A DNA stretch of 64,000 bases from Alphaproteobacteria bacterium (GCA_017477185.1 JAFUXF010000035.1:36851-100850); one strand, 5' to 3'. Positions 51,778 through 61,640 are shown, counted from the first letter of the stretch. The notes: generated from the letters alone by a model not told the origin. Translations and numbers: made by a program.

Positions 51778-52515
51778 TTAAATCATGGCCATACCGCCGT
51801 TAATGTTGATTGTCTGCCCCGTAATATATTGCGCCTCATCAGATGCCAAAAAGGCAACAACATTGGCAATATCTTGAGCTTCACCGAGCTTTCCGGCCGG
51901 AACTTTGGCAAGCAAAGCGGCTTTAACATCATCAGGCAAAACATCTGTCATCGGCGTACGAATAAAGCCCGGTGCAATCGAGTTAACCGTGATATTGCGA
52001 GAACCGACTTCTTGAGCCAAACATTTGTTCATAGCAATCATACCGGCTTTAGAGGCTGAATAGTTAGCCTGTCCGGCATTTCCGGTTACACCGACCACAG
52101 AGGCAATACCGATAATACGACCAAAACGACGTTTCATCATACCGCGCACGGCAGCTTTTGCCAATTTGAAGCCGGCTGACAAGTTAACATCCAAAACCAA
52201 CTGCCAATCTTCATCACTCATACGAATAAACAAATTATCGCGTGTTAAGCCGGCATTGTTCACCAAAATATCGATTCGACCCAACTTTTCCTCAACCGAA
52301 GAAACAAGATTTTTAACATCATCAGGATTTGTCAGGTTAGCAACAAAAGTCTCAACATTACTGCCTAACTCAGCCTTTAATTTTTCCATTGGCTCGGCGC
52401 GCATATCCGTCAAAGCAAGGATAGCACCTTGTGCATGCAACGTACGAGCAATTTTATCTCCTATTCCGCCGGCAGCACCGGTAATTAGAGCAACTTTTCC
52501 ATCCAATCTGAACAT
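51778..52515 (-). CDS. fabG: 3-oxoacyl-[acyl-carrier-protein] reductase
   Basis: NADPH-dependent reduction step of fatty-acid elongation (SDR family). TGAAGGIG near residue 12 binds the cofactor, NNAG near 87 stabilises it, and the catalytic Ser-Tyr-Lys are in IASVVGVTG and NYSASKAG (Y near 150). The C-terminal ITGQTININGGMAM is typical of FabG. Length 245 is normal. AAGGAAAT precedes the ATG. It lies 25 bases after fabD. Confidence 0.95.
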   Translation of the reverse strand: MFRLDGKVALITGAAGGIGDKIARTLHAQGAILALTDMRAEPMEKLKAELGSNVETFVANLTNPDDVKNLVSSVEEKLGRIDILVNNAGLTRDNLFIRMSDEDWQLVLDVNLSAGFKLAKAAVRGMMKRRFGRIIGIASVVGVTGNAGQANYSASKAGMIAMNKCLAQEVGSRNITVNSIAPGFIRTPMTDVLPDDVKAALLAKVPAGKLGEAQDIANVVAFLASDEAQYITGQTININGGMAMI

Positions 52516-52540
52516 AATTTATTTCCTTTCATATTATGAT

Positions 52541-53485
52541 TTATAAATCTTGAGCCAAAGCCTCAATATCAGCAGGAGTGCTGACCGAGACCGTATTAAT
52601 TTCTTTATAACTTCTTTTAACGATTCCCGATAATACTTTACCGGCACCGAGTTCAACAACGTCCGTAATTCCGTTTTCGACCATATAAGTCACGCTTTCA
52701 CGCCAACGAACAGAGCCTGTCACCTGTTCGACCAAATGTTTGATAATTTCTCTGCCGTCTGCAATCGGCGTTGCCAAAACATTTGCAATCAATGGAATTT
52801 GCGCATTATGAACTTCAACGGCAGATAAAGCCTCTTGCATAACTTTTGCCGCCGGAGTCATCAACGGACTATGAAACGGCGCACTGACGGGGAGTTTAAT
52901 ACAACGTTTTGCACCAAACTCAGAAGCAATTTCAACAGCCTTTTCGATTGCGTTCATGTGACCGGACAAAACAACCTGTCCGTCAGCATTATCATTGGCA
53001 GCAACACAAACGCCGCCTGTTTCCCGACAAGCATCAATAAGCGCATCAACATCCTTAAAAGACATACCGATGACAGCAGCCATTCCGCCAACACCTAAAG
53101 GCACAGCCTGCTGCATTGCCTGTCCTCGTGTTCTAAGCAAGCGTGCCGTATCTGCCAAAGAGAAAACTCCTGCCGCACAAGCCGCCGAATATTCTCCTAA
53201 AGAATGTCCTGCCACGAAGGTAGCCTTATCCTTCAATTTAAGCCCAAATTCTTTATCCAAAACACGAACTACAGCCATAGAATGTGCCATAAGTGCCGGC
53301 TGTGCATTTGCCGTCATCATCAGATCAGCTTCCGGACCTTCACACATTATTTTGAATAAATCTTGAGAAATAGCTTCATTAACTTCCTGAAAAACTTCTT
53401 TTGCCGACTTGAAATTATCGGCTAACTCTTTTCCCATGCCGACAAATTGAGAGCCTTGACCGGGAAAAACAAAAGCATATTTCAT
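52541..53485 (-). CDS. fabD: Malonyl CoA-acyl carrier protein transacylase
   Basis: Loads malonyl groups onto ACP. FPGQGSQFVGMG at the N-terminus, the nucleophile GHSLGEYSA (Ser near residue 94) and PVSAPFHSPLM with the catalytic His near 205 are diagnostic. Length 314 is normal. Forms a leftward fabD-fabG pair; acpP and fabF are not in the window. Confidence 0.96.
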   Translation of the reverse strand: MKYAFVFPGQGSQFVGMGKELADNFKSAKEVFQEVNEAISQDLFKIMCEGPEADLMMTANAQPALMAHSMAVVRVLDKEFGLKLKDKATFVAGHSLGEYSAACAAGVFSLADTARLLRTRGQAMQQAVPLGVGGMAAVIGMSFKDVDALIDACRETGGVCVAANDNADGQVVLSGHMNAIEKAVEIASEFGAKRCIKLPVSAPFHSPLMTPAAKVMQEALSAVEVHNAQIPLIANVLATPIADGREIIKHLVEQVTGSVRWRESVTYMVENGITDVVELGAGKVLSGIVKRSYKEINTVSVSTPADIEALAQDL

Positions 53486-53645
53486 TCTCTATCTAACCTC
53501 ATTACATCAATTTCGTACGACTAAGCCTGTGGCATTTTAAAACAAAAGTCAATAAATATTCTTTTTTAAGAAGAGATATGGGTAAAAAATTAACAATCTT
53601 TTGAGATTTTTTCACTATACTGCCAACACAACAAGGGGCTTTATC

Positions 53646-56030
53646 ATGGCAAAAAAAACAACAAAACCATCATTTTTGAAAAGAATTTTGCGCCGAATTA
53701 GCGGTTTTCTTATCATCGCATCATGCCTGTTTATTTGGGTCAGTTGTGCATTTTATCATATCCAAGACAGGGGGATAAACATTGTCTCGGATACCCCTGT
53801 AAAAAACGCTTTGGGTATATATGGTGCAACAACCGCTGATTATGTCTTATCTGCTTTTGGCATTATTGTTCCAATCATGCTTTTGGCCGTTTTTCGTTGG
53901 GGAGTGGATTTAGTACGAGGATATGATTTCATCTTTCCTTATTCTCGATGTATTGCAATCTTATGGGCAACACTGTTCGGATCTACAGCATTTGCTCTGC
54001 TTCCTGCGCATTGGACTTCAATATCACTGGGTGGATTCGTTGGTAAATTCTCTGCTTATAATTTAATGACATTTATTAACCACTTTAACACTTACGGACT
54101 GGGAAAATATTTACTTTTCATTTTCTGTGGTGTACTAACGTTAATAGCCTTTGATTACGCTATTGGCATAACGCTCAAACATTGGTATCGCCTATTTAAG
54201 ATAATATGCCTTTCTGTTTGGACATTTTTATTATTCGTTCACATCAGTCTTTGTAAATTTTTCCATCTTTTCAGCAATCACCATTTCAGTGATGAAAGAA
54301 AAGAAATCAAAGAAAAACAAGAAAAAAAGCGTCGTTCACGCAAAGAACCGATTGAACGTATTGAACCAAGTTTCAGCAATGATAACTTATCTTCAGAATT
54401 AACGCCGGTTGTAGATGTTCCTCCTGCTTTAGCTGAACCGGAAAAATCTCCACTAAAATCGGCGTCCAAATCCTTAACCTCTCGGCCAGAAAAAAGACCA
54501 GAAATTAAACCGCAAACTCTCATCAACAATGATGGTTACACCAGACCTGACATCAATTTACTCTCACGCCCACAGGCAACAACCAATACCGGCGTAAATA
54601 AAGAAGAATTAGAACACATTGCCAAAGAACTGGAAACAACCCTGGAAGAATTCGGCATTCATGGTAAAATTGTTAAAGTTCGCCCCGGACCTGTCGTTAC
54701 TTTGTACGAGCTAGAACCTGCTCCTGGAACAAAAAGCGCTCGTGTCATCGGTTTAGCAGATGACATTGCTCGTTCAATGTCAGCCGCTGCCGTCCGCATT
54801 GCCGTTGTCCCCGGTTCAAACACAATAGGCATTGAATTACCAAATCTCAAACGTGATACTGTTTGGCTCAGAGATTTGTTTGAAGATAAAGAATTTATCG
54901 ATTCTAAAAACGCCCTTAATGTCGTTCTTGGTAAAGACATCGGAGGTAAAAACACTTATGCTGATTTAGCAAAAATGCCTCACTTACTCGTTGCCGGAAC
55001 AACAGGTTCAGGTAAATCCGTCGGTGTCAACTCAATGATTCTTTCTCTCCTGTTTCGGATGAGTCCGGAAGAATGTAAGTTAATCATGATTGACCCGAAA
55101 ATGCTCGAATTCTCTATGTATAATGGTATTCCTCACTTACTGACACCGGTTATTACCGATCCTGCTAAAGCGGTTATCGGCTTAAAGTGGGCAGTTAAAG
55201 AAATGGAGGACAGATACCGTGCTATGGCACAGATGAATGTCCGTAACATTACAGGTTATAATCAAAAAGTAGAAGAATTGCGTAAAACCGGAAAACCATA
55301 CATTCGCACCATTCAGACCGGCTTTGATGATGACGGAAAACCTATTTATGAAGAACAGGAAATGGACTTAAAACCCTTACCTTATATTGTCATTGTGGTT
55401 GATGAAATGGCAGACTTAATGCTTGTTGCAGGTAAAGAAGTTGAAGCCGCTATCCAACGTTTAGCCCAAATGGCACGCGCCGCCGGCCTGCACTTGATTA
55501 TGTCAACGCAACGTCCTTCCGTTGATGTGATTACCGGTACTATCAAAGCCAACTTTCCAACTCGTATCAGCTTCCAAGTAACATCTAAAATAGATAGCCG
55601 AACGATTCTCGGCGAGCAAGGCGCAGAACAATTATTAGGCAAAGGTGATATGCTTTATATGCCTGCCGGACAACGACCAATCCGTATCCATGGTGCTTTT
55701 GTTAAAGACGAAGAAGTTGAAAACATTGTTGAATTCATCAAATCACAAAAAGAACCTGAATACATTGAGGCGGTTACCCAAGGCGAGTTAAACGAAAAAG
55801 ATTCAGGAACTGTGTTTGACAAAGGTTCTTTCGGCGGAAAAGGCAATAATGATGACTTATATAACCAAGCTGTCGAGATTGTCCGCAATGACAAAAAAGC
55901 CACTATCAGTTATATTCAGCGTCGGCTGAGCGTTGGCTATAACAAGGCTGCGACCCTCATTGAGCGCATGGAAGAAGAAGGAATAGTTTCCGCCCCCGAT
56001 CACACCGGAAAAAGACAAATTCTCGGTTAA
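53646..56030 (+). CDS. ftsK: DNA translocase FtsK
   Basis: Septal motor that resolves and segregates chromosome termini. Four N-terminal membrane segments lie within residues 18-180; a short charged linker follows (about 210-310), then the alpha/beta motor with Walker A AGTTGSGKSVGVNS near residue 447 and Walker B IVVVDEMADLM near 580. The C-terminal gamma winged helix (ATISYIQRRLSVGYNKAATLIERMEEEGIVS) recognises KOPS-like sites. The start at 53646 has AAGGGG; an upstream in-frame ATG at 53601 lacks one. Confidence 0.95.
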   Translation: MAKKTTKPSFLKRILRRISGFLIIASCLFIWVSCAFYHIQDRGINIVSDTPVKNALGIYGATTADYVLSAFGIIVPIMLLAVFRWGVDLVRGYDFIFPYSRCIAILWATLFGSTAFALLPAHWTSISLGGFVGKFSAYNLMTFINHFNTYGLGKYLLFIFCGVLTLIAFDYAIGITLKHWYRLFKIICLSVWTFLLFVHISLCKFFHLFSNHHFSDERKEIKEKQEKKRRSRKEPIERIEPSFSNDNLSSELTPVVDVPPALAEPEKSPLKSASKSLTSRPEKRPEIKPQTLINNDGYTRPDINLLSRPQATTNTGVNKEELEHIAKELETTLEEFGIHGKIVKVRPGPVVTLYELEPAPGTKSARVIGLADDIARSMSAAAVRIAVVPGSNTIGIELPNLKRDTVWLRDLFEDKEFIDSKNALNVVLGKDIGGKNTYADLAKMPHLLVAGTTGSGKSVGVNSMILSLLFRMSPEECKLIMIDPKMLEFSMYNGIPHLLTPVITDPAKAVIGLKWAVKEMEDRYRAMAQMNVRNITGYNQKVEELRKTGKPYIRTIQTGFDDDGKPIYEEQEMDLKPLPYIVIVVDEMADLMLVAGKEVEAAIQRLAQMARAAGLHLIMSTQRPSVDVITGTIKANFPTRISFQVTSKIDSRTILGEQGAEQLLGKGDMLYMPAGQRPIRIHGAFVKDEEVENIVEFIKSQKEPEYIEAVTQGELNEKDSGTVFDKGSFGGKGNNDDLYNQAVEIVRNDKKATISYIQRRLSVGYNKAATLIERMEEEGIVSAPDHTGKRQILG

Positions 56031-56094
56031 TATTGACAATTATAAAAAATAATGTATCCCTTCAGTGTCAAGATATTAGTATGTATTTTTTTCA

Positions 56095-56257
56095 TAAATT
56101 ATAAGATAGCCGCCATACGCGAGTAATACGCCGCTATCGATTCATACCATTAATAATTTAATTTGCATTTACCTGATGTGGGAATATCGCGTAAATGTTT
56201 AAATGTTATGCTTTTAATCCCCATAGTGCGTGATGCATCAATGGGGATTTTTTTATG
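56095..56257 (+). ncRNA. Candidate small RNA between ftsK and the RluA-type gene
   Basis: No reading frame fits this 295-base gap. It holds GATAGC-N-GCTATC (56103-56138) with internal CG pairs, then ATTTAC-N-GTAAAT (56167-56195) and a terminator AATCCCCAT / ATGGGGATTTTTTT (56216-56256). A TATAAG at 56099-56104 could be a -10. Possible sRNA or ftsK 3' UTR; no known family recognised. Confidence 0.4.
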
Positions 56258-56325
56258 ATAAAAACTTGTCAAACAAATTCTAATATTCTAAACTCCTATC
56301 CGAAAAGGAAAAGGATAAAAATAAA

Positions 56326-57258
56326 ATGTCTGGTGTTGAAATCATAAAAGTTAAACCTGAAGATGGCGGAATGCGCCTTAATCGTTGGTTTTTAAAATAC
56401 TATCCTTCCTTAACTCTCGGAAACTTCCAAAAACTTTTACGGACTAAGCAGATTAAAGTTGATGGCAAACGCGCTGAAAGTAGCTTAAAGTTAAGTGCGG
56501 GACAAGAAATTCGTGTTCCGCCTCTACAAAACCAAAAAGCAGAACCTCTTCATACCGACATTTCTGTCAAAGACACTTTGTTTATCCAATCTCTCGTAAT
56601 ATATAAAGATGACAACATATTAGTCCTAAACAAACCATCCGGTTTGGCTGTACAAGGAGGAACAAACACTTCCCGCCACATTGATGGTATGCTGGAAGCC
56701 CTTATTTATGAAAAAAATGAAAAGCCCAAATTAGTACATCGTATTGATAAAGATACCAGCGGTATTCTTGTTTTGGCGCGCAATCGCCAATGGGCCGAAA
56801 AATTAACCACCGCTTTTCGCAACCATACCTTACAAAAAACTTATTTGGCACTGACAGCCCCTGCCCCCAAACCCGAACGAGGAGACATCAAAGCCCCGCT
56901 CGAAAAAGTAGGAGAAAAAGTTATCATAACCGATAATGGCAAACCAGCTCACACCCATTTTGAAGTGCTTGACCGCATCGGAAATAAATTTGCCCTATTA
57001 GCAGTTTCGCCTCTCACAGGACGCACCCACCAAATTCGGAGCCACTTGCTCCACATCAAATCACCGATTGTAGGTGATAATCGATACTTTTTAGGAAATA
57101 AACGCGAAAAATACGAAGTTTTAACAGACAAATTGCACCTTCACGCATACAAAATTGACTTATCATCATTATATAATAAAAAGTGCCTGATAAAAGCTCC
57201 TTTACCGGAATGGTTTTGTCAGGATTTAGTTAATATCGGACTTGATTTTAAAGGATAA
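56326..57258 (+). CDS. RluA-family pseudouridine synthase (RluC/RluD type)
   Basis: Isomerises uridines in 23S rRNA, probably RluC- or RluD-like. An S4 domain (RLNRWFLKYYPSLTLGNFQKLLRTKQIKVDG) is followed by the catalytic domain with LVHRIDKDTSGILVLARN (catalytic Asp near 147) and the SPLTGRTHQIRSHL block. Length 310 is normal. It begins a rightward run with AsmA, ATP12 and acylphosphatase genes; AsmA starts 4 bases after its stop. Confidence 0.92.
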   Translation: MSGVEIIKVKPEDGGMRLNRWFLKYYPSLTLGNFQKLLRTKQIKVDGKRAESSLKLSAGQEIRVPPLQNQKAEPLHTDISVKDTLFIQSLVIYKDDNILVLNKPSGLAVQGGTNTSRHIDGMLEALIYEKNEKPKLVHRIDKDTSGILVLARNRQWAEKLTTAFRNHTLQKTYLALTAPAPKPERGDIKAPLEKVGEKVIITDNGKPAHTHFEVLDRIGNKFALLAVSPLTGRTHQIRSHLLHIKSPIVGDNRYFLGNKREKYEVLTDKLHLHAYKIDLSSLYNKKCLIKAPLPEWFCQDLVNIGLDFKG

Positions 57259-57262
57259 AAAA

Positions 57263-59401
57263 ATGTTACGGTTATTCAAACATCTCATCACATTGGTTTT
57301 AATTATTATCGTTGGAGCAGTTATCGGCGGCTGGTATTTCATGCGAAACTTTAATCTCAACAGTTATAAAAGCATGATTGAAAATCAGGTTTACAGCATG
57401 ACCGGCAGAGAATTTAAAATCAATGGTAACGCGCACCTAGGCATTTCCTTAATTCCGACACTAATTGTTGAAGACATAACATTGGCGAATGCTGCGTGGG
57501 CAGAAGAACCTAACATGCTGACACTAAAAAAATTAGAAATAGAATTAGCTATTTTACCTCTTCTAAAAAAGCAAGTTGTTATTAACTCTGTCGATTTAAT
57601 TGAACCGAAAATTTATCTTGAACAAACCAAAGAAGGAATGAATAATTGGACTTTTACCCCAAAAAATGCCTCTTTTTATCAAAAACAAACTTTAGCCTTT
57701 GCGCAATTAGAACGTCAGGCAGATCAAGTAACCGCAACAGCAACTAATATTCCTCTACCTGATTATATCCAAAATATTTCTCTAAAAAATATAACCATTA
57801 AAGATGGCTATCTCATTTTCAATAATGCCGGAGACAAACAAGACTTAACACTCAAAAATATAGACTTTTCTATGGATAGTCTGGATTCGCCTATTACAGC
57901 TGAAATTGACGCCATTTTTCAAAACCAACCCATCAGTGCCAATTTAACCCTCGGATCGGCTAATACCTTTTTGGCTGAAAACACCCCGTTTCCAATAGAT
58001 ATTAACGCCAAAGCCTTTAATATTAAAGCAGCAATCAATGGTGCCTTATTTGATATAACAAAAGATTTGGCCTTTGACGTCAATGCAAACATTTACTCTC
58101 CTTCCGGAAACTTTAATTTACCGGAGACAACCTTAATTGGCGAATTTAAGGGAACACCGCAACAAATAACTGCAGAAATTCAAACATTAAACATTGCTAA
58201 CAACGATATCAAAGGAACAATTAAAGCTAACCTTTCTCAAAAAATTCCACATATCAATGCGGCTCTAAAAAGCAATCAGATAGACCTGCGCACATTACAA
58301 AAGGGTATGCCTCTTGCTGCTGATTTTTCGCTCATCTCTTCAGCACACGCAGCAGAATACATTCCTAACACTCCTATTCCTTATGAATATTTACATTTAG
58401 TCAACGGCAACCTTAAATTAGTTATTGGTAAATTGATTATTGATGATGCTTTTTCTGCATCTAATGTTGACCTAATTGCTACCCTAAATAATGGCCTACT
58501 AAACATTAAACCGCTAAAATTAAATTTTGGTAATGGTGCAATTGACCTGAATGCAACTCTCAATGCCAAAAACCAAACTTTATCTCTGGTTTTAAACAGT
58601 AAAGATGTTCTCTTACAAGATCTGCATAAAGAATTTATAATTAACGGCAAAAATGATTTTGGCGTTCTGAGTGGAGGTAAAACAACGCTGTTTTCTAAGT
58701 TAACCTCTCAAGGAAAAACTTATCGCCAACTTATACAAAACCTAAACGGACAAACAATTATCATTGTTTCTGCTTCAAAAATTCAAACAGGTGCCTTACA
58801 GTTTACAACGGCAAATTTAGTAAAACAATTACTCAACGTCCTCAAGATAGATACATCCAAAAGCTCTGAAGCAGATTTACAATGTGCTGTTATTCGTACT
58901 GATATTGCCAATGGAAAAGCTGTTTTTCCTGAAGGAGTTGCTATTCAATCTAATAAAATGACACTTTCAGGTAATGGTAACGTCAATTTGATCAATGACA
59001 AAATTGATTTCAGCATTTCTCCGGCTTTCAATTTGGATACCGGTATTGCTCAAGCCTTAAGTTCACTGATTAAAATACAGGGAACTGTTGAACAACCTAA
59101 AATTAAACTGGATGATAAGCAAGCCCTCAAAACCGTCGTAGGTATTGCCACAACTGGAGGAGCTGCTTATCTTGGCTCACAAGCCTTATTATCCAACAAT
59201 TCTCCTTGCTACTCTGCTTTAAGCGGAACCTCTTATCAGAGTATGGTCCCACAACCTTCCGCAGCTTCTAAAGCCCAACAAAATACCATTGACGGAACCA
59301 AAGCCGCTTATAAAGAAACAAAAGAAAACATTAAGCAAGAGCTAAAAGCAATTGAGCAAAATGCAAAAGACATTATCAATATGTTTAAAAGGAAAAAATA
59401 A
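57263..59401 (+). CDS. AsmA-family protein
   Basis: A 712-residue protein with one N-terminal membrane segment (about residues 8-28) and a long periplasmic beta-rich chain. The N-terminal block TGREFKINGNAHLGISLIPTLIVEDITLANAAWAEEP and LEIELAILPLLKKQVVINSVDLIEPKIYLE is the AsmA signature; the C-terminal part (residues 480-640) contains the AsmA_2-like strand series and GNGNVNLINDKIDFSISP. AsmA relatives are thought to form bridges for phospholipid transport to the outer membrane. Lys-rich coiled tail. AAAGGAT lies before the ATG at 57263; the start at 57242 would overlap the previous gene. Confidence 0.88.
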   Translation: MLRLFKHLITLVLIIIVGAVIGGWYFMRNFNLNSYKSMIENQVYSMTGREFKINGNAHLGISLIPTLIVEDITLANAAWAEEPNMLTLKKLEIELAILPLLKKQVVINSVDLIEPKIYLEQTKEGMNNWTFTPKNASFYQKQTLAFAQLERQADQVTATATNIPLPDYIQNISLKNITIKDGYLIFNNAGDKQDLTLKNIDFSMDSLDSPITAEIDAIFQNQPISANLTLGSANTFLAENTPFPIDINAKAFNIKAAINGALFDITKDLAFDVNANIYSPSGNFNLPETTLIGEFKGTPQQITAEIQTLNIANNDIKGTIKANLSQKIPHINAALKSNQIDLRTLQKGMPLAADFSLISSAHAAEYIPNTPIPYEYLHLVNGNLKLVIGKLIIDDAFSASNVDLIATLNNGLLNIKPLKLNFGNGAIDLNATLNAKNQTLSLVLNSKDVLLQDLHKEFIINGKNDFGVLSGGKTTLFSKLTSQGKTYRQLIQNLNGQTIIIVSASKIQTGALQFTTANLVKQLLNVLKIDTSKSSEADLQCAVIRTDIANGKAVFPEGVAIQSNKMTLSGNGNVNLINDKIDFSISPAFNLDTGIAQALSSLIKIQGTVEQPKIKLDDKQALKTVVGIATTGGAAYLGSQALLSNNSPCYSALSGTSYQSMVPQPSAASKAQQNTIDGTKAAYKETKENIKQELKAIEQNAKDIINMFKRKK

Positions 59402-59895
59402 TGAGTATTGACTTAAAAAAATCTGTAACGGAAATAGCAAAGGATCGAACCGTTGTCATTGATAAACTGGTAAAATTCAGTCTGACAGATATGCTCTTGT
59501 TCTGGGGAACAAATGAAGAACTCGCAAAACGCCAAAAACAATTATGGCTACCCATTTTAACTTGGGCACAAAATGATTTACAGACAAAATTTAAGACAAC
59601 GACTGAGCTAAATGTTCCGACACAAGACAGTCATAGTGGCGAAAAACTCAAAATGTTTCTGGAAACGCTCACAAATAAGCAATTAACCGGTTTTTATTAC
59701 GCTGCGCTTAATACACGCTCAGTTCTTTTGGCGGCAGCCCTTATTAAAGGACAAATAAATGCAAAACAAGCTTACGAAGCCTCATGCCTTGAAGAACTTT
59801 GGCAGGCTGAAAAATGGGGAAACGACGAAGCGGCAGACTGCCGTCGCAAAAGTCTTCTCAAAGAATTACAAGAAATTGAAACTTTCATAAAATAA
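59401..59895 (+). CDS. ATP12-family F1-ATPase assembly chaperone
   Basis: A 164-residue member of the ATP12 family, which assists assembly of the F1 alpha subunit in mitochondria and alphaproteobacteria. The diagnostic C-terminal block is LTGFYYAALNTRSVLLAAALIKGQINAKQAYEASCLEELWQAEKWGNDEAADCRR (residues 99-150). The N-terminal part is shorter than in many family members. Its ATG overlaps the AsmA stop (TAATG), so the two are coupled. Confidence 0.85.
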   Translation: MSIDLKKSVTEIAKDRTVVIDKLVKFSLTDMLLFWGTNEELAKRQKQLWLPILTWAQNDLQTKFKTTTELNVPTQDSHSGEKLKMFLETLTNKQLTGFYYAALNTRSVLLAAALIKGQINAKQAYEASCLEELWQAEKWGNDEAADCRRKSLLKELQEIETFIK

Positions 59896-59897
59896 AA

Positions 59898-60188
59898 ATG
59901 GAAAAAGAGGTTTTCATAAAAATTCAAGGACGTGTGCAAGGTATCGGCTTTCGCCGTTGGGCAGTCAGTCAAGCTCAAGAAATCGGGGGAATTTCCGGTT
60001 GGGTTCATAATGAATATGACGGCTCGGTACAAATAATGATGCGCGGCGAAGAAGAAAAAATTGATCAAATGATTGTAGCCTGCCAAACAGGTTCACCTTT
60101 TTCTCGTGTAGATAAAGTTTCCTTTATTATAGGTCGCTGGAGCGGCTTTCTCCCTCCAATAGAAGACGGTGTTTTTAAGAGATTTTAG
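59898..60188 (+). CDS. acyP: Acylphosphatase
   Basis: Hydrolyses acyl phosphates. GRVQGIGFRRWA (catalytic Arg 19) and GWVHNEYDGSVQI (Asn 38) are the two family signatures. Length 96 is normal. It starts 2 bases after the ATP12-type gene. A hairpin element overlaps its stop codon, and it converges on rplA. Confidence 0.92.
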   Translation: MEKEVFIKIQGRVQGIGFRRWAVSQAQEIGGISGWVHNEYDGSVQIMMRGEEEKIDQMIVACQTGSPFSRVDKVSFIIGRWSGFLPPIEDGVFKRF

Positions 60189-60270
60189 ATTAATACAACG
60201 AAAGTCTTTCAACGCAGTGTACAACAAACAGTACATAAGGAGAAAACTCTCCCATAGAACACCAAAGACT
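60188..60270 (-). repeat. Hairpin element, distal member of the pair behind rplA
   Basis: AGTCTTT / AAAGACT outer arms, GAGAAAACTCTC inner hairpin, core GTGTAC-AACAAACA-GTACATAAGG; begins GATTAATACAACGAAAG, close to the start of its neighbour. Confidence 0.75.
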
Positions 60271-60301
60271 GTAAATTTGAGAAGTAATCTGTAAGATTTG
60301 A

Positions 60302-60376
60302 GACTAATACGACGAAACCTCTTAAGCGCGGTGTACAAACCTAGTACATAAGCTTAAGAGGTTTCTAGCAGTAGTC
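60302..60376 (-). repeat. 3'-end hairpin element directly behind rplA
   Basis: Cleanest member: terminal GACTAATA / CAGTAGTC, perfect 13-bp arms GAAACCTCTTAAG / CTTAAGAGGTTTC, core GTGTAC-AAACCTA-GTACAT. It ends 7 bases from the rplA stop codon. Confidence 0.9.
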
Positions 60377-60382
60377 CAAATA

Positions 60383-61063
60383 TTACAGATTACTAAAGTC
60401 AACGCGAACGCCAACACCCATAGTCGAGCTCAGCGAAACTTTCTTCATATAAGTTCCTTTAGCCCCACTTGGCTTAGCTTTCAAGATTGTTTCAATGAAA
60501 GCTTTAGCGTTTTGCGTTAATTGCTCTTCAGTAAAAGAAGCTTTACCGATACCGGCATGAACAATACCACTCTTTTCAACACGGAATTGAACTTCACCGG
60601 CTTTAGCATTTTTAACGGCTGTAGTAACATCGGCGGTAACAGTACCGAGTTTCGGGTTTGGCATTAAACCTTTAGGACCCAAAACGCGAGCAACACGACC
60701 GGCCATACCCATCATATCAGGCGTTGCGATGCAACGGTCAAAATCAACCTTTCCTGACATAATAGAATCAACCAAATTTTCAGCTCCGACAATATCTGCA
60801 CCGGCAGCTTTTGCCTCGTCAGCTTTTTCGCCTTGAGCAAATACGGCAACGCGGATTTTTTTACCTGAACCATTTGGCAAAGCACAAACGCCACGAACCA
60901 TTTGGTCAGCATACTTCGGATCAACACCAAGGTTAATTGCAACATCAATTGTTTCGTCAAACTTAGCGGTAGCATTAGCTTTAACGATTTTAACAGCTTC
61001 AGCCAAGCTGTACGCTTGGTCTTTATTAACTGTTTTATAAGCATTTTCTATTCTTTTTCCCAT
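60383..61063 (-). CDS. rplA: Ribosomal protein uL1
   Basis: Forms the mobile L1 stalk. [48 protein letters not shown] near residue 133 and IHAGIGK-like [10 protein letters not shown] are diagnostic. Length 226 is normal. AAGACG precedes the ATG, and it starts 5 bases after the rplK stop. Two hairpin elements follow instead of rplJ. Confidence 0.97.
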   Translation of the reverse strand: MGKRIENAYKTVNKDQAYSLAEAVKIVKANATAKFDETIDVAINLGVDPKYADQMVRGVCALPNGSGKKIRVAVFAQGEKADEAKAAGADIVGAENLVDSIMSGKVDFDRCIATPDMMGMAGRVARVLGPKGLMPNPKLGTVTADVTTAVKNAKAGEVQFRVEKSGIVHAGIGKASFTEEQLTQNAKAFIETILKAKPSGAKGTYMKKVSLSSTMGVGVRVDFSNL

Positions 61064-61067
61064 CGTC

Positions 61068-61505
61068 TTACTCCACTACCTTAATGCCCATAGAAACAGC
61101 CTGCCCTTTAACCATATTCATGGCAGATTCAACTGTAGAGCAATTTAAATCCGGCATCTTTGTTTCTGCAATTTCTTTAACCTGAGCTAAAGTAATTTGA
61201 CCGGCAAAAGATTTACCTGGTTCTTTAGAAGCAGATTTAACTTTCGCAGCACTTTTAATATAATAAGCAACCGGCGGAAGTTTTGTAACAAAAGTGAAAG
61301 ACTTATCTTCATAAGCAGTAATCACAACCGGAACAGGTACACCCGGCTCCATTTTTTGTGTCGCAGCATTGAATGCCTTACAAAATTCCATAATATTCAA
61401 GCCTTTTTGACCCAAAGCAGGACCGACCGGCGGAGAAGGATTAGCTTTTCCGGCAGGAATTTGCAGCTTAATTAAGCCTAAAATTTTCTTTTTAGATTTA
61501 GCCAT
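61068..61505 (-). CDS. rplK: Ribosomal protein uL11
   Basis: Part of the GTPase-associated centre. [34 protein letters not shown] and [18 protein letters not shown] are diagnostic. Length 145 is normal. AGGAAAAA precedes the ATG. nusG/secE are not upstream and rplJL is not downstream, so the usual cluster is split. Confidence 0.97.
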   Translation of the reverse strand: MAKSKKKILGLIKLQIPAGKANPSPPVGPALGQKGLNIMEFCKAFNAATQKMEPGVPVPVVITAYEDKSFTFVTKLPPVAYYIKSAAKVKSASKEPGKSFAGQITLAQVKEIAETKMPDLNCSTVESAMNMVKGQAVSMGIKVVE

Positions 61506-61604
61506 TTTTTCCTCTAATTAAGTTAGGTTTGTGGTAAACATTGACTATGGCAAGTCTCCCACAAATTATGTTAAAACACGACTCTCTACAACGATTCGCA
61601 CACA

Positions 61605-61640
61605 AAAAAGGCGGCTCATTTTTCCAAGAGTCGCCTTTGT
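61605..61640. terminator. Terminator-like hairpin upstream of rplK
   Basis: AAAAGGCGGCTC / GAGTCGCCTTT stem. The gap 61506-61752 has no convincing gene and must hold the rplK promoter on the minus strand. Confidence 0.55.
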
